This document shows positions 10,477 through 21,105 of a DNA stretch of 64,000 nucleotides, piece after piece. Position 1 is the first letter of the stretch. Each line of letters begins with the position of its first letter. This DNA comes from Anagrus nilaparvatae. Its lineage: Eukaryota > Arthropoda > Insecta > Hymenoptera > Mymaridae. The notes under the pieces were generated by a model. That model had not been told where the DNA came from. It saw only the letters and a list, made by a program, of their open reading frames with translations, and ran no database searches. The stretch lies in contig JAKSXM010000272.1 of NCBI GenBank assembly GCA_022575985.1, forward strand, positions 27,545,501 through 27,609,500, in the 5' to 3' direction. The position numbers and the translations under genes were made by a program.

Positions 10477-12909
10477 ATGGCAGAATTAATAGCTATTCCT
10501 CTAAAAAAACCTGCAGATGTAGAAATGATCAAGCCTTTACAAAATGTAATTAAATCAACGTACACTGCTGGAGCTAAAGTAAAAGATTACACAGAAGCTA
10601 TATCAGAATTTAATAAATTGAGAAATAATGCATTATGGAGAGCTTTTGAAAAGCATGAAAGTTCATTAGAAGTTTTATACAGGTACCACGATCAATTAAG
10701 TTCATTAGAAGCAAAAATTCCAGCACATGAGTTATCAATTCCATTTAAGTGGAAAGATGCATTTGATAGAACAATATTTGGTGGAAAATTAAGTTTAACA
10801 ATTAATACATTAGCATATGAAAAAGTATGCGTACTATTTAATATTGCAGCATTGCAAAGTTCGGTTGCAGCAAGTCAGTCATTGGATAATGATGAAGGTT
10901 TAAAATTAGCTGCTAAACTATTCTCACAATCTGCCGGTGTTTTTAATTATTTAAAAGGTAGTACGTTATTGGCCATTCAACAAGAACCAACACCAGATTT
11001 GAGCCCTGAAACATTAGAGGCACTAGCAGCATTAATGTTGGCTCAAGCTCAAGAAATATTTACATTAAAGGCCATACATGATAACATGAAAGATTTAGTT
11101 ATTGCAAAATTAGCTGCTCAAGCAGAAGATAATTATGCTGAAGCTTTAAAGTTATTTCAAAAAGATATTTTCAGAGCTTTTTGGGACAAAGATTGGATAC
11201 CCATTATAGCAGCTAAACAAGCTGGTTATAGAGCATTAGCTGAATATTATCAATCATTAGTGTGTAAAAGTAATAAAGCTATTGGTCATGAAATAGCAAG
11301 ATTAGAGCATTCTGTTGAATTATTTAAATCAGCTCAAACTCGTTGTCCTAAACTAACATTCTTTCAAGATTTTTCAAACAAAGCAGCCAGAAATTTAGCG
11401 GAAGTTAAAAAAGATAATGACTTTATATATCATGAAAGGATTCCTGATGTTAAAACTTTGGATCCCATAAATAAAGCACCAATTGCAAAAATGACACCAG
11501 TTCCATCTAAATTTAGTACTAACTTTCGAGATTTATTTTCTGATTTATTGCCAGTACCGATTCATCATGCTTTAGCAAGTTATGAATCTCATAAAAGTGA
11601 ACTCGTTAATACTGAGATAGCAAAATTAAGAGACATGAAACAAGTTATGAATGGAATATTAGCAAGTTTAAATTTACCTGCAGCTATAGAAGATGTTAGT
11701 GGTGTAAAAGTGCCACAATCACTTTTGGAAAAATCAGCTAATGTTCGAGAGGCTGGTGGAATTGATGCGTTAGAAAAATCAATGAATGAATTGCCTGATT
11801 TATTTCAACGCAATAAAGATATATTAGATGAATGCAATAAAATGCTTGATGAAGAACAGCAAGCTGATGATAATTTACGAGCACAATTTAAAGAAAAGTG
11901 GTCAAGACTTCCAAGCACTAGGTTAACAGAACAATTTAGAGTTAATTGTCAAAAGTATAGAGGAATCATAAATAATGCCATTAATGCTGATAAAATAGTT
12001 AAACAAAAATTTGAAAAGCATCGAGAAGCAGTAAATATTTTAAGCATGGAACCTAATGAGTTATCTCGCATGATACCAGCAGGAGCTGCTATCAAAGAAA
12101 ATCAGGCAGTTCGTGATCTTCGAAAATTAATGGAAGATGTTGAAACAATAAGAGCAGAGCAAGATGTTATAGAAAGTGAATTTAAATCAGCTACTACAGA
12201 TATGAAAGCTGCATTTTTATCAGCATTGATTAAAGATGGAGGTTTTGATGAAAGTAGTATAATTCAAGAAGGTCTTTTAAACTGCTACAAGCCATTGCAG
12301 AAACAAGTTCAAGAATGTGAAGATAGGCAAAAAAAACTCATCAATGAAATTCAAACTAAACATTCTCAATTCACACAAGAACAAGCTTGCACTGGAAATG
12401 CAAGAGAGGAGATGCTTTGTAAATTAGCTGCTGCTTATGATGCTTTCAAAGAATTAAGAAATAATTTAAAAGAAGGGATACAATTTTACAATGACTTGAC
12501 ACAATTATTAATTGGTTTACAAAACAAAATATCAGATTTTACTTTTGCTCGCAAAACCGAAAAAGAAGAATTATTAAAAGATTTGACAACAAGCTTGAGT
12601 CAAAAAGATAATAATCCAAGTAATATTAACATTCCACCACATCACTCACAGAGTCCACCAGGGCAAAATCCATTACCATATCCAACAGCAAATCAAGGAG
12701 GTATGCCAGTACCGTATGCAACTATGCAAGCACCTTACCCACAAACATATGCACCACCACCGATGCCTCAGACTTATAATCCTTACGCTACAATGCATTA
12801 TCCAGTGCAACCAGGATATGTAATGCAACAACCTCCAATGCATCAAGGACCTTATGGAAATTATGCTACTTTACCTAATAATTTTCAACCTGGTGGAAAT
12901 AGACAATAA
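10477..12909 (+). CDS. ALIX: ALIX (PDCD6IP), ESCRT-associated Bro1-domain protein
   Basis: ALIX links cargo and ESCRT-I/III in endosomal sorting, exosome formation, cytokinetic abscission and membrane repair. The 810-residue protein is a single uninterrupted exon; human has 868. I chose the ATG at 10477 (context CAAAATGG); the in-frame extension to a TTG at 10456 is not a eukaryotic start. The Bro1 domain spans about 1-360 (WKDAFD, YEKVCVLFNIAAL, DNDEGLK, KDNDFIYHERIPD). The LYPXL-binding V domain follows to about 700 (ASLNLPAAIEDVSG, VPQSLL, DEEQQADDNLRAQFKEKW, FARKTEKEELLKDL). A Pro/Tyr/Gln-rich tail of ~105 residues repeats [PN]YAT[ML]. That tail has no P[ST]AP TSG101-binding motif, unlike human. 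Regulation is probably through the shared promoter with the CENP-M-like gene. Confidence 0.97.
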   Translation: MAELIAIPLKKPADVEMIKPLQNVIKSTYTAGAKVKDYTEAISEFNKLRNNALWRAFEKHESSLEVLYRYHDQLSSLEAKIPAHELSIPFKWKDAFDRTIFGGKLSLTINTLAYEKVCVLFNIAALQSSVAASQSLDNDEGLKLAAKLFSQSAGVFNYLKGSTLLAIQQEPTPDLSPETLEALAALMLAQAQEIFTLKAIHDNMKDLVIAKLAAQAEDNYAEALKLFQKDIFRAFWDKDWIPIIAAKQAGYRALAEYYQSLVCKSNKAIGHEIARLEHSVELFKSAQTRCPKLTFFQDFSNKAARNLAEVKKDNDFIYHERIPDVKTLDPINKAPIAKMTPVPSKFSTNFRDLFSDLLPVPIHHALASYESHKSELVNTEIAKLRDMKQVMNGILASLNLPAAIEDVSGVKVPQSLLEKSANVREAGGIDALEKSMNELPDLFQRNKDILDECNKMLDEEQQADDNLRAQFKEKWSRLPSTRLTEQFRVNCQKYRGIINNAINADKIVKQKFEKHREAVNILSMEPNELSRMIPAGAAIKENQAVRDLRKLMEDVETIRAEQDVIESEFKSATTDMKAAFLSALIKDGGFDESSIIQEGLLNCYKPLQKQVQECEDRQKKLINEIQTKHSQFTQEQACTGNAREEMLCKLAAAYDAFKELRNNLKEGIQFYNDLTQLLIGLQNKISDFTFARKTEKEELLKDLTTSLSQKDNNPSNINIPPHHSQSPPGQNPLPYPTANQGGMPVPYATMQAPYPQTYAPPPMPQTYNPYATMHYPVQPGYVMQQPPMHQGPYGNYATLPNNFQPGGNRQ

Positions 12910-14014
12910 ATGGATAAGGGACTCATTTTATATTATTGTACAGTGTTAAGATAATCATTTTTTTTTCTACAAGCATAATATTTTATCAGTGTTGTATTAA
13001 GTTTTTTGTATTGGAATTTCAAAACCGTCCTTAAAAAATCAGTTTTAAATTCAAACTTTTTTGTTATTTATAATTGATGAAAAATGAGTCATCTGTGATG
13101 AAACAAAGTTTTTCTATTAATTTTAGAGTATGTAAAAAATTATCAAGTATAAATAGGTATACTTGAAAATAATAAAATTTATGAAATAAGAAATTTTCAC
13201 AGTTTTTATTATAAATTTTTAAAATATATACAGTAATGTAATATATAGCCATAATTGTTAATTTATAATGAAAATTTTAATAAAAAGTAAATAAATAATT
13301 CATTTATAAAGTATGAGACAAAGTATTTTATTTATTTCTTAATTAGCACTTCTGTACCCATTACTCATGTATCATTTTGACTTTTAAATAATATTTGAAG
13401 TTAAAAAAATGTATATTTTGCTGTTGAAATTAGTCAAAGAATAATCATCAAAAATCTCCAGCTATGCGCTATACTTTTATAAATCCGTAACATATATATC
13501 AGTAGGAACGAGAGTAGGAAAGAACTTATAAAATTATACTTCTATTATTAGATGCTCAATTAAAATAACGTATATATTCCATTTTTATTATTTTTATACG
13601 AAATTATTCACAAGGGGGGTAAAAATTTGACACACTAATGTAATTACAATCACATTATAAGGTCTGATACTAATGATTACTTATATTCCTACCTTTAAAT
13701 ATAACTTACCTAAAATTTTCTTTTATGTCGAAAACCAAAATATACAAGAAAGGTTTAAATAACTGTGCAAATCAATTTTTAAAATTAAAAATTATTTATT
13801 AAAAATATAAATTACAATGTTATTCAAGATCATTAAAAAATTTTATTTAATTTATTAAAATATTAATATACCTATATACTATTTACAAATCTTTTACTAA
13901 TTTGCATAATAAATATAATTAAAAATATTTAAAAAAATTTATTCTAAGCACACAAATCAGAAAATTTTCATAATATTTAATTAATATCATTGTCTGGTTA
14001 ACATTCAGGTTGCT
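12910..14014. other. 3' flank of ALIX; nothing else recognised
   Basis: AT-rich sequence holding the ALIX 3'-UTR (several AATAAA motifs near 13280-13300). An AATAAA on the minus strand (13938-13943) sits 72 bp beyond the stop of the small secreted-peptide gene and may be its poly(A) signal. I see no other gene. Confidence 0.5.
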
Positions 14015-14281
14015 TTAATTTCTTCGAGGGATGTAATGCCTGACTCCCCATTTTATATTTGCTAGTTTATCTGTTTTCACAAAAACGTAAACAGGTCCAT
14101 GAAATGATGTGTCAAGCATTTTTTTTGTCCACTTAGAATTGGACTCTAAATTTTGTTAAGATTAAAATTAAATTGACATTTAAAATTTTCCTATTTTTCT
14201 TATACTGCAAAATTTTTACTTACGAGCATAAATTGTTAAAAATAAACATAAATAAAGATAAAATTTAAATATTTTATTCAT
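14015..14281 (-). CDS. Small secreted peptide precursor, 62 aa, two exons; not recognised
   Basis: Exon 1 (14281-14224) encodes a textbook signal peptide. Met-Asn-Lys is followed by a hydrophobic core rich in Leu, Phe and Tyr, ending ...LTIYA at residue 19. A 78-bp intron with GTAAGT donor and AAATTTAG acceptor splits the codon for Gln20. Exon 2 (14145-14015) encodes QSNSKWTKKML, then HGPVYVFVK, KWGVRHYIPRRN and a TAA. The predicted mature chain is about 43 residues, basic, without cysteines and without an obvious amidation or dibasic processing site, apart from Arg-Arg just before the C-terminal Asn. The mature part is markedly less AT-rich in its amino-acid choice than chance frames here, and the splice restores the frame exactly, which argues for a real gene. 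I do not recognise the family; a hormone, immune or venom-type peptide are all possible. An AATAAA lies downstream at 13938-13943. Confidence 0.7.
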
Positions 14282-15270
14282 TTTTCCTTAAAGTTTTCTA
14301 TTTGATCAATGAATTACACATTGCAACTAAAATTTTTAGAAAGTTTATCAGTCCTTAAATATATCCACGCTTGAATCATTTATAAGCATAACAAAAAAAA
14401 TAAAAATTTACGGTTGATTAGATTAAAAAAAGATGTTAAAAATTAACTTTCTCTATTTTTACATATAAAATAATTTTAGAAAATATATATTTAGGTATAT
14501 GAAATAATAATTAATGTTTAATTGAAAATTTACAAATTTTTTTTGAATTTACAAATTGGTAATAATATATTTACAAAACTTTTTGTTGACATTTTTATAT
14601 TCGTTATCTATTCTTTTTCAAAATAATTATTCAAGTAACACTTATTAAAATATACAATTTATTTTCGCTATACATAAATATTATTTTCCTATTTACGCTA
14701 GTCCCCAAAACCAACTGAACATTTCAATTACACATTTTAATATATTAATATGTAAATATATATATAAATATGCATACATATACATACACTTACACTTTAA
14801 AATTAACTATCAAAGCTTGAAATATACTGGAAATACCTTTATTAGCTGCCTATTTATGTATTATATAAAATTGTACATGAAAAAAGTAACAAAATAGCTG
14901 CGTAAACTTAATATTAAATAAATTTTTAGCTGGCTATTTCCAATATTAATTTCAAGCTAAGGTATTTAGTTTTTAAAATATTATTTCATACAATATTAAA
15001 ATCAAAGTAACCTTTTCTGAGGCACTATACAAATTTTTTCTCCACTGTTCTTATATATAAATATTAAGAGAATTAATAGCACAACTTTATTGGCAATAAC
15101 AATTAAAGTTTTTTAGTAGTTATTAATCTCACAGGCGCACAATTATTTTTTTTTTATTTTTTTACAGTAATAAAAAAATACATCCAAAAATTATTTCTTA
15201 TAAAAATTTAATTATTGTTCTTTTTTTTTTTTATTAATATTTGGTTAAAATCACTTTATCATCATTGACA
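14282..15270. other. Intergenic, upstream of the secreted-peptide gene and downstream of SEC63
   Basis: AT-rich DNA without a recognisable exon. It should contain the promoter of the small secreted-peptide gene (reading leftward) and the SEC63 3'-UTR. An imperfect hairpin occupies 14815-14957. Confidence 0.45.
14815..14957. repeat. Imperfect inverted repeat, ~25-bp arms
   Basis: AGCTTGAAATATACTGGAAA at 14815 is mirrored by TTTCCAATATTAATTTCAAG near 14938-14955. The arms are separated by about 95 bp with a secondary AGCTG pairing. The loop is too long for an ordinary animal pre-miRNA. It is more likely a MITE remnant. Confidence 0.4.
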
Positions 15271-18200
15271 TTATTCATTGTCACTAATATCTTCATCTGT
15301 TGTATATTCGGAATGTTCATCTACAGCATCTAAATCTTCAGCAGTCTCTTCGTCGGATATATCCCATTGTGGATGTTCACTAGGTGTTGCTGGAGCTTCT
15401 TTTACATCAAGCTATGAAAAAGCATATTGAATTTAAATATAAAATTAAATATATAAAAAAATTATATAAAAAAATTATTAATATAAAAAATTATTATTAT
15501 ACAAACCTTAATATCAATTAATTGATCGAAACCTAAATAAGAATCACTCCTCAAACATACTGTAATAGTGAATAATCCAGCCCAAGGTGGTGCTACTAAA
15601 CGAAGTTGAAATTCTTCTAAATCAACTAATGATGTCACGTGCATTGGTGGTGTTAATAAAGTTAAAGATTTACGATCACACACATACACCCACCAATATT
15701 CTTGCTTAACATCTGGAAAATATGGACTATGCACTATATGTGATATATTGCTACGACCATCAAAACCTCTATCTCTTTTAATCAGTCTTTGTTGAAACTT
15801 ATTCCATTCAGTCTCATCATCATCAAAATTTTCACTTTTTTTATCATGAGAGCTTTCTTCGTCTTCAGATTCCTCAGATTTAGCTTCGCTATCACTTGCA
15901 TCAGATACTTTTGTTAAGCCATTCTTAGAATTTTTTCTGTTTCTTGGCTTTGGGGAATTGGATAATTCTTGAATTTTTGAATCAACATTTTCATCACTAT
16001 TTGTACTTGCCTTTGCATTAGTTTGACCTTCAGTATTATTTTGAGTTGGGTTATTCACTTTATTTGTTACAGGCTTTTTGTTGGGTCCTTTTTTATGAGA
16101 CTTTTTTTGCCCTTTCTTTTGTTTTAACCATGCTGGCCTTTTAGAATTTGCTTGATTTTGAGCTTCATTTGCTTCATTTTCTTTATCACCATCTGTTGTT
16201 TTAGTTTCATCAATAATTGTATTTTCTTTTATTGTATCATCTCCAAATAAATGCTTCATATCTTTACGTTCTAGAGTTACTGTAATTGTTATCAAAGCAC
16301 CAGCTGTATAATATGTTGATACATCATCATCAATCACTAAAAAAGTCAAGCAATTTTTTTTTTCAATATTTTTTATTTCAATTCAAAAGTTAAAAACATT
16401 AAAAATTATATAGTATACCTTCTGATCTGACTTTAAAATCTACATATGGAAGATGCCCTAAAACTTTGTTAACATCTTCATACTGACTGTCTGTTAGGCA
16501 ACGTAAAACAGTCCTTCTATCTTCTCCTTTTAATTGTGCAAATTGTTGAAGGGTTCTACACTGTAAATCGAATTAATAATTGTCATAATTAAGTAATATT
16601 AAAAGATTTTTAAGTAAGTTTCAAAAGTTAAAAGCAAAATATACTTACTTTTTTCGATCTAAAATGTTTAAGCATATCTTCAGTAACATGAGGTAATTGT
16701 AAAAAGGGATTTTTATTATCCCATAAAGCTTGTACTACCATAGGACAAAGTTTCATGCAATTTTCGATTGTAGTAATTTTTGGCAAATTTGCAGCTAAAA
16801 CATAAAATATGAAAAATTTGTAAAAATTATTTCAACTTAAAAAAATTTAATTATAATTAAGATTAAAATGTTACCTTGCTGATTAAAGGCTAAAATAGTT
16901 AATTGATTTGTACAAGATATCATTTCTTGAATTAGATAAGGACATTTTTTTATAATGTATTGTCTATCTTTATCTAATGTCTCTGGATTTAAAGGAATGC
17001 GTGATAAATGAGCATGTAATATAGCTCTTGCTTTAATGGAATACATAAGACATAAAGGATGTTCTCTATTTTTTTCATTTAAATTTGGCAATTGTTTAAT
17101 AAGCTAAAAAGTTAAAAATTTTTTGCTTTAGATTAATTTATGAAAAATAAAAGAATTGCATAAAATCAACTTACTGCAGGAACTTCATCGTTATCAGTTA
17201 TCCTTTCAACAATATCAGCATTAAATTTTTTTTCAAATTCAAAAGAGGCACCAAGAATCATTAATATTCTTTTTATAGTCATATTGGGTGAACTATCAAA
17301 AAAGTAAAAATACATTCTTGTAGTAGCCAGTAAAACCTGCAAAGTTATTAAAGTATGTTAAAAACATAAAACTAATCTTTTTTTAACTTTTAAAAAAAAA
17401 AAATTTTAATTTACCTGATCACCAGTGTATCGAATACTCCTATACCACCACATACCCACAGCAGTAGGTAACGCAACCATAAATACTAGAGCATATAAAC
17501 CTAAAACCCAAACTGAATTCTCTTTCTCAACGATCCATGAAGGTAATGCAATACCAAAACCCATAGCTCCTGGACCATCTGGATTACCATATTTTTCCCA
17601 ATTTTTCATAGCTTCTTTATCAGTTAAGGCCTGGTAAGCTGAAATATTAGAAATACTTAATCAACGTTTGAATTGTTAGCTCCAATAATCAGAACTTTTA
17701 TAAAACCATTTATAAAAAATTTATAATATTGTTAAATAAAACTACCTTTAGTTAATCTCATAAATGCTTTTTCATCTCCAGTTTCTTTATCAGGATGAAG
17801 TATAAGCGAAAGTTTTTTGTATGCCTCTCTGATGGTTTTTTTTGTTGAACCCTAATCAAACATTCAATAAATTTCAATTAGTTAAGCCAAATTAGATCAT
17901 TATTTATATTCTACAAAAATTAAAGTTAACTCACAGGTGCAACACCTAATATTTCAAAAGGATCAAAATTGGCCATTTCGTAATCAAATTGAGATACTTT
18001 ATAAGCAAGGAATGCTAGTAGTGCCCATCCAAGAATAATAATTATTTTCCTACAAGTGTTTAAATTTTTATAAAACATGTACATTTAAATTTAACATTAA
18101 AATAAAGAGTTTAATACTTTATCCATGCTTTTGTTGTTTTCAAAGGATCTCTTTTTTGTAAAAGAATTTTTTTCTTACGACACCCATCGCAGTGACACTC

Positions 18201-18429
18201 TCTTAATGATTGATCAGGATCTTTACATAAACAAACATAAATAAAAAAATTAGTTTATCAAAAATAATATATTTTTAAAATTTATATGATAAAATTAATA
18301 ACCACCTGGTTTTGGAGAACGTGGCCATAAATAAAACGTGCTTGGTACAAGCAATAGAGCCAAAAATGATAATAAAAAATAGAAAAATGTCCCTCCACTC
18401 TCATCATATTGAAATTTTTGACCACTCAT
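15271..18429 (-). CDS. SEC63: SEC63, ER translocon J-domain protein
   Basis: SEC63 recruits BiP to the Sec61 channel for post-translational import into the ER. Eleven exons are traced on the minus strand: 18429-18306, 18220-18118, 18049-17935, 17851-17746, 17638-17415, 17336-17175, 17103-16875, 16794-16649, 16560-16419, 16336-15507 and 15411-15271. All phases agree and give 773 residues (human 760). Three membrane segments lie near 14-35, 77-93 and 192-214. The lumenal J domain (about 105-167) holds the BiP-stimulating HPD at 133-135. The cytosolic Brl/Sec63 part follows, including NPFLQLPHV. It is interrupted by a Lys-rich then Glu/Ser-rich insertion encoded by exon 10, then closes with YWWVYVCDRK and SDSYLGFDQL. 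The tail is acidic (...DEDISDNE), the region that contacts Sec62. A CHCDGC cluster sits in the TM1-TM2 loop. The 5' neighbour NDUFAF7 ends 565 bp upstream. Confidence 0.97.
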
Positions 18430-18994
18430 TGTATTTTAAGTACTGGCGTGAATTAAAATTTAATTAAATTTTAACTACAATAATAATTAAAGAAACAAAA
18501 TTTATTAAATAATACTTTGTATCACGCCAGATTGAAAAATTTCTAGTTACATGTTACTTATTAATGAAAATAAATTCAACACATCATCAAGTTTTTTTTA
18601 ATAAAAAAAGAAAAAGATCGCCAACTCAGCGTACTATATACCGTAATCCCATAATGCACAAATTTTCCGTTATCTGAGAAATTATTATTATTAATATTAT
18701 TATTATTATTGTTATAAAAATTGAAAATTTTTTCAAACGGTAATATAGGTAATTGTATTGTCCTTACTTAGTTGGTAAAATCAATTTATACTTGACAGGT
18801 ATGTAAACCGCGGGTAATACAAAAAGTTATTAAAAATATTTATTCAAACAATTTAAAACTTAACATATATTATTTTTTTAATTTTATAATATTTTACTTA
18901 TTTATATGACTAGAAGATATTTACAATATTTATTTATTTCAAATAATGGTAAACCTTTTATTCTGTTTGATCATATAATCTTTTAAGATTTAAT
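18430..18994. promoter_or_regulatory. SEC63 promoter region / NDUFAF7 3' flank
   Basis: This 565-bp gap lies between two genes on the same strand. It must hold the NDUFAF7 3' end and the SEC63 promoter. A short ATT/TTA microsatellite occurs around 18685-18712. No consensus promoter element is clear to me. Confidence 0.35.
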
Positions 18995-20248
18995 TCACAT
19001 TTGAAAACCAGCTACAGGAAATTTTTGCAAAAAATCTTTTAAAACATATGGAAAAATAGATACTACTTTGAAACAAGAACCCATGTGTTCTATTCCAACA
19101 AGTTTATCATAACTAGAATGAAGCACTTCTTGTTCCTGTAATTTTGCATTTTTGCATAGAACTTTTAATCGTACATCAATTCCTAATTGTAATAAGAAAT
19201 TTCTTTGAGTTTGAGGGCCAAAAAATAATAATTTATTATCTTCGGCTATTTTTTTTATTTGAGAAAAATCAACATCAGCTGTTAAGTCTGCTGAGCCTGG
19301 TTGGGTTAATGGATTGCATTGATTATGTTGTTTAAATGATCTAAATGTATCTGTCTTATCCCCAATATGACCATAATCTATTATTAGACTAAATCCACCA
19401 TTCTTTGTCAAAAATAAACTCATAAATTTACAAATGTTTAAAGTTTCTGGACTAATTTCCAGATGATTTCTCTGCTCATCTTGATTGATAAGTTCATCAC
19501 ATTTGGGTGTTTTTGCTAAAACATATCTGAAAGTTTTATCAGACAAAGGGTCAACATCAATTAAGATTTCAAACCACTCATTTCTTTCTTTTTGAAATTT
19601 GTGGATTGGTAAAGCATCAAAAAATTCATTAGCAATAAATACACTAAATCCTTTAGGAATATCATAAACTGATTTATACCAATAAACATTAACGTTATTT
19701 TTTGTGATTCCATTTTTATAAAATTTGTCCGTATTACTTTGCACCTTTGAATCTGAAGTTTCAAGACATAAATTTGTTTTCTGAATTGTGGATAATACTG
19801 GACTAACTTCAATCATGTGCAATGAAACTTGATCATTTAAATTAAAATTATTTATAACTTTAAGAATATCTTTAGATAATGTTCCTCGCCCTGGGCCTAA
19901 TTCAATTATTTGCAAAGGGCCTTTATACATTTTTTTCCACTCATTAATAATCCATATTCCAATCATTTCTCCAAATAATTGGCTTATTTCTGGAGATGTA
20001 ATAAAATCTCCTTTAGTACCAAATACATCTTTATTCATATAATAACCTGTTGATGGATGAGTTAAAACATTTTCCATGTAAGAAGCAATACTAATTGGAC
20101 CAGTAGTTTTAATTTTTGTGCATAAAATTTTATGTAATTCAGATAAATTTTCATTCCTTGAGTGTTGAGTTGAAAAATGTTTGAAAATTCTTTTTGGTTT
20201 GGAAATAATTAAATTATTTAAGAAAAAAAAATTGAATCGACCTTTCAT
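18995..20248 (-). CDS. NDUFAF7: NDUFAF7 (MidA), mitochondrial complex I assembly arginine methyltransferase
   Basis: NDUFAF7 symmetrically dimethylates an arginine of the NDUFS2 subunit early in complex I assembly in the mitochondrial matrix. The single exon encodes 417 residues (human 441). The N-terminus is basic and Phe-rich with no acids (to about residue 28), fitting a mitochondrial targeting peptide. DUF185/SAM-dependent fold motifs follow: GPISIASYMENVLTHP, GDFITSPEISQLFGEMIG, the SAM motif IELGPGRGTL (115-124), NEFFDALP, DYGH.GDKTDTFR, SADLTADVDF and LGIDVRLKVL. The C-terminus VAGFQM matches the family's VAGF ending. The start at 20248 is the first ATG and supplies the presequence. 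Its start is divergent to profilin. It has no introns, while neighbouring SEC63 has ten. Confidence 0.95.
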   Translation of the reverse strand: MKGRFNFFFLNNLIISKPKRIFKHFSTQHSRNENLSELHKILCTKIKTTGPISIASYMENVLTHPSTGYYMNKDVFGTKGDFITSPEISQLFGEMIGIWIINEWKKMYKGPLQIIELGPGRGTLSKDILKVINNFNLNDQVSLHMIEVSPVLSTIQKTNLCLETSDSKVQSNTDKFYKNGITKNNVNVYWYKSVYDIPKGFSVFIANEFFDALPIHKFQKERNEWFEILIDVDPLSDKTFRYVLAKTPKCDELINQDEQRNHLEISPETLNICKFMSLFLTKNGGFSLIIDYGHIGDKTDTFRSFKQHNQCNPLTQPGSADLTADVDFSQIKKIAEDNKLLFFGPQTQRNFLLQLGIDVRLKVLCKNAKLQEQEVLHSSYDKLVGIEHMGSCFKVVSIFPYVLKDFLQKFPVAGFQM

Positions 20249-21105
20249 TTTCTTGTTAAAAGAAGCTTATTTGGATGCTGAATAGACCAAGTCTTATAAT
20301 TCTTTTATTTATAAGTATAATGATCTATGATCTATAAAATAAAAAAATAAATTGCAGAAAAATTATGCAGCAAAATAATAAATTTTTACTGATTTATTAC
20401 CTTATGTTATTATTAATCTTCATTGCTAGAAGGGATAAAAAATGTATTCCAAGTGATCTCAAATGAGTTTTAAATTTTTAAATACTTGATTTTGCAAATG
20501 TAATGCTAAAAAAAAGTTTTATTATTAAAATTTTTTGAATTACGGCAATAAAGACATAAAACATAAAAACCATAGAGAAATGCATACTCAATCAAAAATA
20601 ATGTTTAAAAATCACATTTTATGCCATCTATATTCGTAATTTTTCATGATTTTAGCGAGAGAAACGGGAGGATGGGCGGGGGACCGGCTCACTGCAGAAC
20701 CTCGAGTCATCGAGTAGTTGTGAGTCGAGACAGTCGGTGACGGGTTGCCGTCAAGATTTTTTTCAATTTTTTTGTATAAACAAATAAATACACATTAATA
20801 TATTAATATTCAACCCAAAAAGTGCGTTGTTAAAAAAAAAATTTAAGAAATAAACTATTTCTTAATTACAAAGTTTTTTGTTTTGCATCTTACAAAGAAG
20901 AGAATTTCGGAGTCTCATCTATCGGAGACAAGAAAGAAGAATCATTTTGTGAAAGTTTTATAGTTTATTAAATAAATTATTAATCGTTAATTGATTCGTT
21001 TAATAAAGTGTTAAACGGTCATCGTTTTATTTAAGAATAAAATAAATATATACTGTTTAAGTATACTTTTTTTTTGTGAAAAAACAAAAAAAATTATTAA
21101 CAAAG
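20249..21105. promoter_or_regulatory. Divergent NDUFAF7/profilin promoter and profilin 5' UTR
   Basis: An 857-bp gap between divergent starts. A distinctly GC-rich block at 20655-20755 contains GGGCGGGGG (Sp1/KLF-type) and a run of GTCGAGA/GTCGGTGACG. It is the best candidate for the profilin core promoter. Downstream to 21105 is A/T-rich leader sequence, with a purine-rich stretch near 20897-20940. The transcription start sites cannot be fixed from sequence alone. Confidence 0.5.

Noticed and set aside
14815..14957. Hairpin considered as a pre-miRNA
   Set aside because: The loop is about 95 bp and pairing is interrupted, so it fits a transposon remnant better.
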